This document shows positions 1 to 12,670 of a stretch of 64,000 nt of DNA, piece after piece; the stretch's first letter is position 1, and each line of letters opens with the position of its first letter. Below the pieces are notes generated by a model that ran no database searches, was not told the origin of the DNA, and was given only the letters and a program-made list of their open reading frames with translations. This DNA is from Senecio squalidus (taxonomy: Eukaryota; Streptophyta; Magnoliopsida; Asterales; Asteraceae). The position numbers and the translations under genes were made by a program. The stretch covers positions 7,865,928 to 7,929,927 of the forward strand of contig CAJVGC010000592.1 of the NCBI GenBank assembly GCA_910822075.1, written 5' to 3'.

Positions 1-625
1 AAGACTCTAAACTATCTTTAGTCAACCCAAAATTAATTAGGGTCGGGGTGTGGGTCTTTTTAAGCATCCTTATTGGGGTTCGGGTCAACCCGCATAGTTT
101 TTTTTCTTTGTTTTACTCCGTTTAGTAATAAGCTTAACAATATTTTATACAACTCATTAATAAACTGATAAGTAAAAAATCGATCATTTCTTGAAATAAA
201 AACCTTACATATGTTTCTTCTTAATTCCTACTCTTCGAAAACATACCCTTTTTTTTACGAAATACAACTTCGTATTAAAGATTATTTTATATATTAAATG
301 GTTAGATCTTTTTTTATAAATGTTAGTAGGCAAATAAATATTTATAAAACTAATGTATACACCTCATAGTGCCCAAAATATGTTACAAATTATTTCTTTT
401 TGGGTTATCATTTTTAGCACTTTTTGTATATAATGTCATTGCAACATTATATATTTTTCTATTTAATGTTCATTATAACTTTTGTAACATTATAAAATTT
501 ATTTGGTCGCTATTGTTGTGCCTCTTAAAAATTGCTTATTAGAAACTGTTTTGTTCATTAACCTAAGAACCAATAGCTACCTACTAATTTGAACAAAGTT
601 TATTATACATTTTATTTTCATCCAA

Positions 626-690
626 CCCGAACCCGAATAGACCCGAACCCAAATAGACCCGAACCCAAAAACCCGAACCTTATTAGGGTC
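626..690 (+). repeat. ACCCGA-rich short tandem repeat
   Basis: Degenerate repetition of an ACCCGAACCCAAATAG-like unit. The mirrored copy lies near 31478-31540 in the right arm, so the repeat predates the arm duplication. The flanking 1-1800 holds no gene I can support: it is A+T-rich sequence with scattered short repeats. Confidence 0.6.
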
Positions 691-1832
691 GAGTTGCGGA
701 TCATATTTTAAGTTTTAAAAACTCGATTAAATCCGACCAAAAACACCTCTACTTGGGAGTTCGGATACACTTTGAAAACCATACAGCCTCATGCCAATCT
801 ACTGGTCCCAAGCCTTGCTGACAGAAAAATTCGTTAAGTGACCATTTGTTTCCCTCCACCACATGCAATCCTTTTCTCCACATCCAATACTGGACCTGAG
901 AATTAATCCAAACCTATATTTAATTTACATACCAAACAATTTTCTAAAACGATCTTATACTTCATATTCTTTTTTCTCATTAAACCTTATACCTATTATC
1001 ATTTTAACTAATAAACCAAACACATTTAGTTTGAACTATTAAGACACGATGCCTCTGATTTGCATTGTGGTGTATGTTTTTGAGTTAAAAAAAATTACAT
1101 ATAAATCTATAATATATACTAAAATAGAAGTATATGTTTTTAAATTAATTTTAGACCTTTAAATCAAAATGATGATCTCATATAACATTATTATTTATTA
1201 TTTTCATTTAAATTCTTATATTTTAAATAAAAGTTTAACCCTTCAACTTTAATATATAAGAATAGATTTTCAAATGTAATAATAAAAAGAAAGACACTTT
1301 TTTCTTTCTCTTTTTGTAATAAAATAAAACTAAATGAATGCATATAACCAACATACCGTTATATAGAATAAATTTTTCAATTTCCTGTTCTACGTTCTAC
1401 GGTTTTTTAAATTTTTACATAGTCAACAAACAACTTTATATATAAATCATAGCTTACATAAATATTTTCTTTTCTTAATCCACATCAATACGAAGCTATA
1501 AATGAAGTTGAACTCAACCGCATGAGTATAAACAAAACTACATTATATTTAATAACACATCTTAATATATTTTTTAATAAAAAAACATATGTATAAACGA
1601 AAGGACATAATATTTGACAACATATTTAATGTTGCCTTACATGGTTAACGGATTTCTTTATAGGCAATGTTCTCTTTATTTTCTATATGTTATAATTGTA
1701 TTATATTTGATGGGGTTCTTTACGTATACGTATTTAAAAGTGAACCTAAAAACAAATACACATAATCGAAGCAACAAATATTTGGTGTCACAGTTCATAT
1801 TGACCTACATGTTAACGGTACACAGATATTCA

Positions 1833-2141
1833 GGGGGTGTTTGTTATAGCTTATAGAAGGGGCTTATTAGCTTATTAGCTTATGTAAGATAGATAAGCCC
1901 ATTTTAAGTGTTTGTTTGAGCTTATTAGCTTAGGCTTATGAGCTTATGTAAGGGGGTTTTCATAAGCTCCTTTTGTGTGGCTTATTGGCTTATCAAACAT
2001 TTTTACCTTGTCATAAGCTAATAAGCTCATAAGCTACCCCAAACACTTCATAAAAATTTAAAAGCTTATATTTCATAAGCCATAAGCTACTTATAAAACA
2101 TAAGCCTAAGCCTAAAAAAATAAGCTTACACAAACACCCCC
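1833..2141. mobile_element. PIF/Harbinger-like MITE, left arm only
   Basis: A 309-bp element with inverted ends GGGGGTGTTTG and CAAACACCCCC, full of GCTTAT/ATAAGC motifs. A 3-bp repeat TCA flanks it (1830-1832 and 2142-2144). The homologous right-arm sequence near 29975-29990 reads straight through without the element, so this is an empty site. The 3-bp target duplication and G-rich ends fit Tourist/PIF-Harbinger MITEs; the superfamily is inferred. Confidence 0.75.
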
Positions 2142-2357
2142 TCAATATAGTTATCCGCTCACTAGTTTATCTTATTAAAAGAAGATGTACACCCTGTCGT
2201 CTCCGTCACCTAATACCATGAAGTGAAATTGAAGGACGATTTAAGTAATTGGGAGTAAACCTCGGGGGTCTAATACGGTAAGTTCTAAACTCTATGTCTA
2301 AGTATAAAGTTTGAAAATTTGGTACGAAAACTAGAAAAGTGGTGAATTTGGCGGGAA

Positions 2358-5071
2358 ATGAGTTCATCGGCGGTGGAGACAGAGTCGCCGGATCTAATCT
2401 GTGAGATCGATAATGTTCAAGGAATAGTCGACGCTCTGACTTCCGTCCGATGGAAACGTCATCAGGTTGATTTCAGGTTAATTTAGAAACCCTAGGGTTT
2501 ATTAATCGATTTTGTTTATGAATTGAAGGATGCAGTTTTGGAATTAAGCGAACACGGTATCGTGTTGATTGTTGAAGATACTGGCTGTCTTCAAGCAAAA
2601 GTTTATTTACAACGAGAGGTATATATTGTTAGCCCGGGACTATGGGGGTGTTTGTTTGGGCTTATATAAACGGCTTATGGCTTATTTCCATTTCGGCTTA
2701 TGTAACTAATTATATAATAAACAGTAATAGGCCCATAAACGGTTACATAAGTCGAAAAATCCGGACTTACGAAACATAAGCCGAAATGTTAATAAGCCAT
2801 AAGGTCCTTATATAAGCCCAAACAAACACCCCCTATGTTACGCATAATAGTCTTTCATTTAGGGGTGGTTAAGCGGTTATTTAAATGAATAGGTAGTTAT
2901 TTAAATGTTTAAAATTCAAGTAATTACGCATTTAATTTAGGTTATGGTTAACAAACTCCTTATCTTTTTTTGGTACAATATATTTAAGGGTGTTTGGATA
3001 TATTTAACATTGGCCCGGATGATATGTTTAACAAATCCCTAAAAGTAACTGATTTAGTTAATAAAAAATGAAAATAATGTTGGTTATTAATTAATTAAAC
3101 AAATTTAAGACGTTTTTGTGGTTTTTTATTGTGTAGCTTTTTGTTCGGTATGAGTATAGTGCACATGGACGGCCTAGGTTTGGAGTAAGCTTGGGTTTGT
3201 TTGTGGATTGTCTCAACACATTTTGTATTTCTGGACACTCGAGTACAATTCAGTTCCAGTATCCGGGGCCTGATATGCAGCTTCTTCTCAAGTACTATCC
3301 TTTTTTTCTTGATTTTCTTTTTCATGTATTAGATTTTAGTTTTAGAGAAATTAAATTAAAGACATATTGATCGTATTTTATGTTGTTGTATTACTCTCGG
3401 GATACATGATCTTTATGCAAGTTGGTTTCTACATAATATACTTTTTGACCTCATGACATTCACATCTCCCGCTTCATGTGTCTGTCTGGACTATAAACAC
3501 CTAACGGAACCTGAAAGTTTATGTATGATGAACCATGTTTGCTTTACGACCTTACGGAGTTGTGACGCTCCTTATTAGTTCTGAATGAGATAACTAAAGT
3601 TATGATTCCACATTTGACAAGAAAGAAAATCAGTGAAATATTTTTGAAAACCGCGCCAGAAGTCGTGAGTATAAGAATTTACAATCACAGTATTTAAAAT
3701 TTCAGAAATAACAAAAGCCTTTCATTTTTCTCTTTCCGTGTTGTTAATTTTTATGTTCCAACATCTATGGATCCGAGAATAATAATTTCTTTTTTTGATA
3801 TTTTGTTACAGATCTACCGATTCATTAAGTACGTGTACTTATGCGGAGATCAGAACTAGAATCCCTGATACAATTTCGTGGGACTACAATTTTGAACCTG
3901 TAGGAAGCACTCCCATCAGTTTTACCGTTAAGGTACCTAATTTTATTTTATCCTGCATCATTTTGTAACATTTCTGTTTTTACTGTTAAGGAATTAATTT
4001 CATGGTTTTCGTTTGAAGTCAGCAGCCTTGAAAGAAGCCATTGACGATCTGGAATGGCCAGGATCGAGTATCCAAATAACCCTGCAACCAACGCCTCCAT
4101 CAGTTACTTTCAAAGGGGAAGGCCACGGTGACTTACAGATCGACTTTATGTATTATGCAAACATGGATCTCCTCGTTGCGTTCAGCTGTGATCAAATTGT
4201 GTCTCATAGGTATGTATTTCCCATCTTTTTCAACTCATTTTTGAATTCGTAACAACACTGATGAGAAAAAGATTGTTATTTGACAATGTGAATCCTTTTT
4301 GATAAGAAATGAGAAAATACTGGTTGCAAAGTTGGGGGTCTTGGCGGGTTGTAAAACGGGTCGGGTTGACATGGACAACTTTTTTTCCAGTATTTTTAGT
4401 ATTTTTAAAAGTGTTTTGTCTGTCGAAATGATTACAAAAACATATTATTAATAATAACCTAATCTATTGAATAACACGATTTAAATGTGTTTGACATTAA
4501 AAATACACTTTTGTCGACTTTCGGCCCTTTTGGCATATTTCCTTTTAGCTCAATTTATTAAATTTACCCTTTCTGCCCATTATAAAAAAAAACCTGAATT
4601 GACCCATTTGGAAAAACTGGGTCGAGATTCTCACCTATACGTCATAAAAATCATGTTTCCGGTTTAAGATAAAGGGTTTGGCGGTTCACATCCACAATAT
4701 AGCATAGAATTTCTTAACAAAATGTAGGAGAATTCGAGTTGCTCGGTTTTAAAAGCAAGCTTGTAGTTCCATGATTTCTGTTACCACAATTTTGACGTAT
4801 ATAACTTGTCTCATATTGCAGGTACAAGTACAAGTTTCTTCGTGCAACAACTTCCAACATACCAAGCAGTGTTATCAAAGATAACAGAGGAAGCAAGCTG
4901 ACAATCGGGAGAGGTGGGATGTTAAAAGTCCAACACTTGGTATCAGTTGCAAGGCCATCTATTAGTCACCCGCATATAGACTCTGCTGGGTATCAGCCAC
5001 CTAGTCGCATTGCTTATATCGAGTTCTTTGTTAAGCCACAGGTGGAGGAAGACAATGCATACGATTCCTAG
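2358..5071 (+). CDS. RAD1: RAD1, 9-1-1 checkpoint clamp subunit (left copy)
   Basis: Six exons: 2358-2465, 2529-2618, 3137-3291, 3812-3932, 4019-4209 and 4822-5071. All introns are GT-AG, and the joined reading frame encodes 304 aa. The protein has the start LICEIDNVQGIVDALTSVRW, then GPDMQLLLK and SWDYNFEP, features I recognise from plant RAD1. RAD1 is the PCNA-like subunit that with RAD9 and HUS1 forms the 9-1-1 ring loaded at damaged DNA in the nucleus. I chose the first ATG of the exon because homology begins there. Intron 2 carries a MITE (2644-2833). The copy at 26989-29756 encodes nearly the same protein; one difference is Ser for Asn in exon 6 (PSIS versus PSIN). The gene is transcribed towards the RBR gene of the same arm, which is on the opposite strand. 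Confidence 0.93.
2644..2833. mobile_element. Harbinger-like MITE in RAD1 intron 2 (left arm)
   Basis: A 190-bp inverted-repeat element with ends GGGGGTGTTTGTTTGGGC and its complement, flanked by TAT on both sides. The same insertion sits in the right-arm RAD1 intron (29239-29470), so it predates the duplication. It belongs to the same end-sequence family as 1833-2141. Confidence 0.75.
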
Positions 5072-5801
5072 GAGACTAACTACAGTTGTGTTGTCTTGTT
5101 AAATTCATGTACAAGAAAACAAAGATTTAAATTTTGGTTCGAAAAATCATAGTTATGTGTATCTTTGAATGAATGATCATCGATTTTAGTAGTTGCTATA
5201 TGTTAACTTTGTTTACATTTCCAACTGTGCAGTCTCACAGTATCCAAACAGGTACATATTCTACTTAAATATCGATTTTCAAACAAAATTGTCATTTTCT
5301 CATCGGTTTTTGCATTTTCTCATGAGATTTTTGTTTTTACGTCAAGTTATTGCTAGTTTCTTATGTTAAAACTAACACCAAAAGGCAAATTTTCTATTTT
5401 ATATTTTTTTTATATTTTTATCTGCTTTATTATTTTTCGCCTTCAAATATATCACGAACCAATTTTCTTCTTCATGTTGTCTGGAAGCTTTCATCGTCGA
5501 TTTATATACCTACAAACTACTATTATTTTCAAGAATATCAAATAAACAATTATTTTGAACATCAAATAACCAAATCTTAAAATTTAACACAGAACACCTG
5601 CAAACACAAATTCAAGATCAAACCAAGAAAATTGACAATTTTTAACGCAAATGACGGAGCACCGTTGTGGCAGTTGATGAAGCCGGACGAAAACTGTTGA
5701 ATAAGTATCGATGGCCCCAACGACAATCGAAGAGGCACCGGGGGCCGCAGTCGGACCACAATTTAAAAGATGGCGGCATACGAAATCGGTTCAAGTGACT
5801 A
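5072..5801. other. Intergenic spacer, no gene supported
   Basis: This stretch contains the RAD1 3' flank and A+T-rich sequence. Short open frames here have no homology I recognise and are not conserved as frames in the right-arm copy (26212-26988). I see no RNA gene. Confidence 0.5.
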
Positions 5802-5980
5802 TGTTTGTTGCTGCTTGTGTGATCAAAAGATCGTTAAACGCATGAATGAGGATGTCTAAGTGGATTCAACCTTGGATCTCCTGAATACACAGTGCAAACC
5901 TAATAAACTCTTAACGAGTCTTAGGTGATCAAGGTTGAAGATGATGGTATGTTCTTGTTATGAGCAGTATGAACAAGATA

Positions 5981-6012
<32 letters not shown>

Positions 6013-6397
6013 CTACTACATGTAAGAGCTCAGACAGTAGGGAAGACGATACCAAGAAGGTATTTATAACCAACGTCTCTCTAGGAGTTCCAACGTCTCA
6101 CTATTTAATAATCATTATTCCACAATTGATGGTGGTCATAATGATCTAACGTTTATGTTATTTAAGCCAAGTATAATGTCTCAACTCATTATTATGATGG
6201 GGTACATGAGTGAGTTAAGTACGTTCGGATCACATAGTCGGACTACGGAGCAAATACGAGTCTTTGGCAGCTGGGCAAAAGCCCTTGGCGGCCGGAATTG
6301 GTAGTTGGGCACAAGCCCTTAGGCATCCGGGCATCGTTGCCCTTGGCGTCCGGGTACAAATCCCTTAGCAGCCCGACTACACTTATCGTACCCAACA
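5802..6397 (-). mobile_element. LTR-like repeat (solo LTR candidate), left arm
   Basis: Read on the minus strand it begins TGTTGGGTACGATAAGTG and ends near CAACAAACA. It has a TATA-type box (TATAAATA) followed by an untranslated-leader-like stretch with a TG/CG microsatellite. The right arm has the same block at 25615-26211. No matching 5-bp target duplication is visible and there is no internal retroelement sequence, so LTR status is inferred from TG...CA ends and promoter-like layout. Confidence 0.45.
5981..6012. repeat. (TG)n(CG)n microsatellite
   Basis: An alternating purine-pyrimidine run inside the LTR-like block. The right-arm counterpart (about 25982-26031) is differently built, with (GC)n, (TC)n and (AC)n segments. 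The repeat tract has therefore changed since the arms separated. Confidence 0.85.
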
Positions 6398-7230
6398 TTA
6401 CTACTATACAAAATAAAGTACATTGTCTTATTTCAGCATAAATTTAATAATCGTTATAAGAAACTATCAGAAGACCTAATTCGTATGTCTAAAAATCAAT
6501 CATACATCCATGTTTAAGACATACTCGTGTCTGAACTACACATATAAATCCAAATATGTAACCAATACCACTTAATTGAAGGCATGTGGGTTTGGCTCAT
6601 GACGTATCTAGATAATGGTAGACTAAAGACATGTTTGGTACTTAAGTTAAAGTATGATGTGAAAGTAGAATTTCTTCTCTTTTGAATCGGTTATCTTGTT
6701 TCCCCGATCTCAAATACCTCATGTTTCGATTTTCCAAATGAGTAAACTTGATCTCAAATACCTAATGTTGCGATTTGCCAAATGAGTAAACTTTCTCATA
6801 TATGTAACCAGAAGGCTGCATTTAACAATACATTTTGCTAAGCCTCTTATGTCATGTCGTCAAATGATACAAGATGATAAAACGGAGAGTCAAAGTTTTG
6901 GAAAATCATATACAAATTAATCTTCTTTTAAGAGTAAAAACGTTGTGGTGCAAAGTCATATAATAGCGTATCTAAACTTTACCAAAGTCTAAACTTTATG
7001 CTATGTAACTTAATTAAATCTAAGAAAAAGAATGTAATTAGAACGAATATAAATATAACACCAATACAAAAACAAAACCTTTTATCTAAATCCATAACTT
7101 CCTCTAACAAATATTCACTCAACCAAAACACGCAAAATAAAGACAAAAATTTCAACAAGAAAGAACATACACAATGAAGGTGTATAACTTCTACGTAACC
7201 ATAAAACCCAAACAAACATATGTTTGGTTG

Positions 7231-10200
7231 CTATCCGTCTGTATGTTGTCTGCAACCCTTTACGCTGAAGTGTTGTGATCCACGTGTGATCAACTTTCTA
7301 CACAAATAACAGTAGTAGCTTTGACATGCCCAACAAAATATGTGATTGTTATTGTGACGCTGTCACCACAAACCAAACACACCAACATCATTACTATTCC
7401 TAAATTATAAACATGTTCACTAATAAGCATATAAGAGTAGTGGCACGAATGCCGACTCACCTTCGCATTCATTTGACGACATTGAGGACATGAATGACGA
7501 CGATCAGGATAGAGTTGTGCTAGAACCTGCCCCTGTATTTGCCTCTGGTTCATTTGTTCCTCCCAGTTGGCAATTTCTTGTTGCGGGAAAAGTTCACAAG
7601 TTCCCTCCCTTCAATAAATAAAAATTACAAAGCCGGTTAGTATATGGGACCCCACACACAAAAATTAAGTAAATAAGCAATGGAACAAAAGAGTACCCGA
7701 AATGTTCATAACCGCTGATGGCCTTGTTACAACGATAGCAAAAATGCGTGCCACAGTTATTACACACCATTTTATTACAGCCTTCAGTTTTTGAAATTGC
7801 CATTTTACAAGACGGGCACTGCTTTGCATCGCGAAGTATCTCTCTCACGGAAATAAGTTCATTGATCATTTCTTTCTCACGCTGCCTTTGTTTATCTAAC
7901 ATTTGAGATGAACTTTGTCTCTCCTGCACCAAAACAATTACTTATGATAACGTTACTATGATGTCATTATATGGGTAAAAATGATTAAATGGGTAAACCA
8001 AGTTTCTGTAATGTTTCACTAAAGTCACTCAAACGTTTTTTTTTACAGCAGAAACCGCTCAAGTTTCATAATATTCGATTGTTGTGAAATATAATTATAA
8101 ATGGTTAACCAAACCTAAATAGGACAGCTATTAATAGTAACGAAGTTTCATAATTGTACCATTTAGGTCACTCCGTTTTTGTAATTTCACAACAACTAAA
8201 CAATATCGGAACCAAAGGACTTTCAGCCTAGAGGTATGTGAGTTGACCCACAACCACGAGGTTTCGGGTTCAAGTCTAATAAGAGACAAAAGTATGAATT
8301 ATAATCTGAGAGGTTGTAAATACTCGCCTTTCTAAAAAAACTTAAAAAAAAAATTCAAACTTGAGTAGACTTTTTACTGTTTCAGTTAAAATCAGATTTA
8401 AGTGACTTTAAAGCTATCAGGCGACAATATCGTTATTAAATACCTGCAAGATACGGAGCCTCATCTCTGGTGAAATACACATGATTCCAACATGACGTTT
8501 ATCCCTGCAAAGTGTGCAGAAACTATAGAAGCATTTAAAACATTGAGCATGTTGGTCTTCATCTTCAATACACGGTGTTTCACATCTTGGACAATAAACA
8601 ACATCAGTCATTGACTCAAGTGACTTTTGTAACGTAAGTGCTTCCCATTTATCAAATTCTTCATCACCAAGTAATCGTTTTAAAAGACCTGGTGGAATCA
8701 TCCCCCCACATTTTTGCGTAGGACACGAAAGCTTATTCACAGTACCATCTTGTATAAGCATAAGTTTTCATGCATTTTTCACAATAAAAATGCTGACACG
8801 GCAATCGTAAAAACTCACTACCGGGATATTCGCTAAAACAGATGCAACATTCTTGCAAGTTTTTAAGAAAGTCGTCAAGCCGTTTTTCATCATTATAACT
8901 TTTTAATGAAGGAATATCAACATCTGGTGAGACACATCCGGAAATTGCACGTGGGTCCGCGTGGTGTCTTACACCATAAGGAGCTAGACTTATTTCTTTA
9001 TTAAATCCGAGATACGAAAGAGAAGAACCATGTAACCATTCAGCCCACGAGTATATAACTTCTTGCCCGTGTTGGTCTTTCCAAATTGAATCCAACATGG
9101 AACACAGACTTGAAATTTTCAAGGAATCCAACCATTGTACAGAGATTGTAAAATATGGAGGAAGATGTGTAGGGTATGATTTCGGTAATAAACAAGTCAA
9201 TATAATTGGTGGAATATATTGGACTTGGAAAGAATAAGAAAAATCTTCGGAATTTGAATTTTTATCTGAATTTAATTTTGTAGAGATGGTTAGTTCTTCC
9301 GGAGCTTCAATGTAGATATGAATCTGCAACAGAACATATGATAAATTATGTTAGTATGACAAACTTTATAGCAAAATTGAGTCAGAATCACCTCAAAAAA
9401 CACACTAAAGCACCTGAAAAGATCGCAGTCCATTTTGCTTGTCGAGGATTAAAATGTTCTCGCCATATATGGACTCCATAGCAAGTACCTACAATTAATT
9501 TTGACACCGAGATGTTTAAGTATAATTATTTTAACTGAACCCGATGAAATAAAAAAAAATCTTTCGAACACACAAAAACCTACAAAAAGATGGTAGACTT
9601 GATTAACTTATGGCACAAAATTCACAAATGGGCGAATGATATGACGATCTTATAGTAGGATATTTGAAATACATCCTCGAGCATATGAATACTTCATGTT
9701 TGGTTCATAAGCTTCCTTATTATTGAAGACAGTCTATATTCAGACTGATAGTCAAAAAACGAATTTAAACTATGAGCCAAACCGATCATATAAAACATAC
9801 AAAGCAAAACAAATACTTGTAAATAATTCAAAACGAGTTATGTGTCTATGATTATGCAAATTCATGTATACCTAAACTATAGGATTTGTTACAACATTCT
9901 TTAACAGTTACTACACATATATGCACATACATAAATTGGTCTCATTTTCAAGATACATCACAGGATTCTCCGCTGTTCATTAGTCATTTTTCAGTTGATT
10001 TCATCGCTCTACATATTATTATAATTTTTTCGTTTGGTAGACTGTTGAGGTGTCCTATGGTCAGTCAATCTTTCATGGCCTACATCAGTTTCTTAAGCAT
10101 TCTTAGACTTAACATTCAATCTAACCCTTTTCCGCGTATTTCCCACCACTAAGAAATAGTTCATAACTCTCAAACATTCATAACAAATCTTTGAACTTAA

Positions 10201-10691
10201 CATCATGGCAACAAACATAATGCTAAAACAAGGAAGCTAAAAAAAAAGCAACAATTTTTTAATGAAAAAAACACAAACAAATTGCAAAAAAAGCATAAAA
10301 ATTAAACCTCATCTTCCTGTAATTGATCATTATCTCTAATCAATTCCTCAGATAAATCGACTTCTTCTTCTTCACCAAAAATTCTCAATTTTTCCAGCTT
10401 TTTAACCACATCATCATCATCATCATCATATTCTTGATTTTCAAAATCATCTTTTCTTTCATCAAAATTCTTTTTTTCTTGTTCAAGATCATCAATTGGG
10501 TGAAGATTAACTAAACCCAGTTCAGATTTCGATCCAGAAGCTGAATTCTTTGACACCCACCTGGAATTATTAGGGTTTCTTGATTTAGGAATGAAATCTT
10601 GATGATGATGATTTGAAGAAGTTGAAGGTTGTGTTGATGAATTTTCATTTTGTGATTTTGATTTTGATCCTTTTCTGCCGCCTTTTGTCAT
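7231..10691 (-). pseudogene. RWD/RBR E3 ubiquitin ligase, left copy, frameshifted in RING1
   Basis: Exons on the minus strand: 10308-10691, 9414-9488, 8444-9323, 7697-7923, 7461-7608 and 7231-7359. They match the intact right copy exon for exon, except that exon 3 is 880 nt instead of 888. Eight bases are missing between 8760 and 8761, just after the KCMKTYA segment of RING1. The frame then runs into a stop within seven codons, giving a product of about 349 aa with the RWD domain and an incomplete RING1 but no IBR or RING2. Downstream exons remain open, which suggests recent loss. A TATATAAA box lies at 10747-10754, about 56 bp upstream of the ATG. Unless the deletion is an assembly error this copy cannot be a working ligase; a truncated dominant-negative product is conceivable. 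Confidence 0.88.
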
Positions 10692-10845
10692 ATCTTTAAT
10701 GGTCTGTTTTTTGTGTTGATGGATCAACACTCAGACAAACAATGGTTTTATATAAAAGTAAGCCCCAAGCTGCACTTCAACTTATATATACGCTTCAACT
10801 TTGGGATAAAAATGGTTTCACGAATAAAAATGGTTTCACTTGTAT

Positions 10846-11294
10846 ATGTTTAATATATAATAAAATAGGGGTCCTTAAATGCCACATGGCGAAGTAAGGC
10901 CCGTTTGATGAGTTATCTTCTTTGATATCAGCCGTTAGATCAAATTGATGATGTCATCAAATATTATTTTCATTTTACACCCTTTTATCTCTCTTTTATT
11001 CAATCTTTACTAAAATAAAAAACATAATTATAATTTATTTATAGAATCGTTTAATTTGTACTACAATTACCTTATTATTATTCTAAAATCTCCTAATACA
11101 AAATATCAAAACATGTGTATAAAGATAAAAGTGTTTATGTTATTATAACTATAAACAATATGTATATAAACGTAAATGTATATATATGTATTATACGTAC
11201 AACATTATTTTCTCATAATAAATTAAAATGCTACATAAACATAAATTTATGATTTAATTTTTATTTTTTTCCACGCTATCGCGGGACAATAATA
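10846..11294 (+). mobile_element. Non-autonomous helitron, copy A
   Basis: Similar over its length to 25143-25605 (opposite strand). It starts near TGTTTAATATATAATAAAAT. It ends with a short GC-rich hairpin (CGC-TAT-CGCGGG region) followed by ACAATAATAG, where the CTAG terminus seen in copy B has lost its CT. It abuts the inner edge of the left inverted-repeat arm and a (TA)n tract. Confidence 0.6.
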
Positions 11295-11295
11295 G

Positions 11296-11298
<3 letters not shown>

Positions 11299-11350
<52 letters not shown>
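11299..11350. repeat. (TA)n microsatellite beside assembly gap
   Basis: An uninterrupted TA run about 50 bp before the N run, a typical place for contigs to end. Confidence 0.9.
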
Positions 11351-11353
<3 letters not shown>

Positions 11354-11399
11354 GTGGGATGTGTAAAAATGCAAAAATCGTAAAAGTGTGAGAAGCGAT

Positions 11400-11500
11400 N
11401 NNNNNNNNNNNNNNNNNNNNNNNNNNNNNNNNNNNNNNNNNNNNNNNNNNNNNNNNNNNNNNNNNNNNNNNNNNNNNNNNNNNNNNNNNNNNNNNNNNNN
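11400..11500. other. Assembly gap (run of N)
   Basis: 101 N bases. It separates the left arm contig from the centre, so the order and orientation of the left arm rest on scaffolding rather than on continuous sequence. Confidence 0.99.
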
Positions 11501-12670
11501 TAACGTTTTCGATTGTTTTATGTTTTTGTGTTTAACCGTCGATCCTTATTTACTTAAATTTTAATATGTTATCATAGTTGTTTATATATAATTTGTTTAA
11601 TCAACATTCTAGGTATTCGGAAGGAATCTAGATAGATTAGATAAGTTTTATGAAGTAATCGGTCGGTCTATAATCGATTTAAAATTATTAAGATTCGGAA
11701 GGACTTAGTAATAACAACTTAGGTAATTAAATTTAAGTGAGTAGGTCTAAGTATTAAGATTCGGAAGGACTTGATAGTTAGAGGAGTTATTCGGAAGGAA
11801 ACTCTATAAGGTTAAATCACTAAAAACAGGTTTGATACTTATTGCTTGATTATTAATATTTATTAACTGTATTCGGAAGGAACGGTGTAAGTAGAAATAA
11901 TTAAAGTTAATAAAAGATTCGGAAGGACTTTTATTATATCTTAGAAGTTGAAACAACAATCGATCTCGTAAAATTAACAGAAAATAGGTGAAGTGTCAAA
12001 CAAGTGTAATCTCTCTTTATTTGATTTAATAAATTACTTTTCGCTCGATTTTAATTAATCACTCTTTTTACTAATTGCTTGCAAATTTTAGTTACGATAA
12101 AAACCCCCAAATACTCTTAGTATTATTTATTCGAATATAAAAACAAATTCGTCCCTGCGAACGAACCTATACTTACTATTAAACTATATTACATACGAAT
12201 AGGTCCACTGCCTATAAGTGTGTAATTGCGTGAAATAGTCGGTTAAATTTAAGACTCGATTTTACACATCAATTTGTCTTTGTAGGTTGTTAAGTAGTGT
12301 ATAGATAAAATAAATCACAATAGGATTTTATTTATGTTTTATTTTCTTCGTTGTCACGTACCCAATAAGAGTAAAAGGTTTTATCTCGTGTTTTCTGAAA
12401 AACGAAAAGATTTTATCAGTTTAAAGAACAAAACACGTGTTTGGATAGTTTTCTCTCTGTAAGACAGGTTTACAGAGTTTAAAGGTCGGATCTCGAAGAG
12501 TTTAGCATTGCTGGGAAGTCAAAGACTCGAAGCTGATCTTCATGGAGCCGCGTTGCTTGATGATGAGGACTAGCTGCAAGAGAGATTCAAGAAACAACTC
12601 TCGATCTCACGATATCAAATCTTCGTTGAAGTTTAGCAAAAGAAATACAAGCTACATCAAAGGGGAAGTT
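11501..12670 (+). mobile_element. LTR-retroelement internal remnant
   Basis: No intact coding frame. From about 11607 to 11935 the motif ATTCGGAAGGA recurs at least six times at irregular spacing. The stretch 12100-12300 has a leader-like region (CGTCCCTGCGAACGAACC). The end at about 12655-12670 (CATCAAAGGGGAAGTT) is a good polypurine tract directly before the LTR at 12671. Family not identified. Confidence 0.5.

Larger units (their letters stand above)
1..10848 (+). repeat. Left arm of large inverted repeat (RAD1 + RBR unit)
   Basis: This arm matches the reverse complement of 20771-35782 throughout, including coding exons, introns and intergenic sequence. Base 1 pairs with 35782, so the left arm may continue beyond the window. 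It contains one insertion that the right arm lacks (MITE 1833-2141) and lacks three that the right arm has (helitrons 25143-25605 and 30730-31074, MULE 31921-35564). The inner edge, near 10848, coincides with the start of a helitron copy. The 551 bp beyond it end at an assembly gap. Confidence 0.93.

Noticed and set aside
9886..10152. 88-residue frame duplicated in both arms (also 21420-21686)
   Set aside because: It is antisense to RBR intron 1 and shows scattered replacement and silent changes alike; conservation comes from the arm duplication, not from coding.
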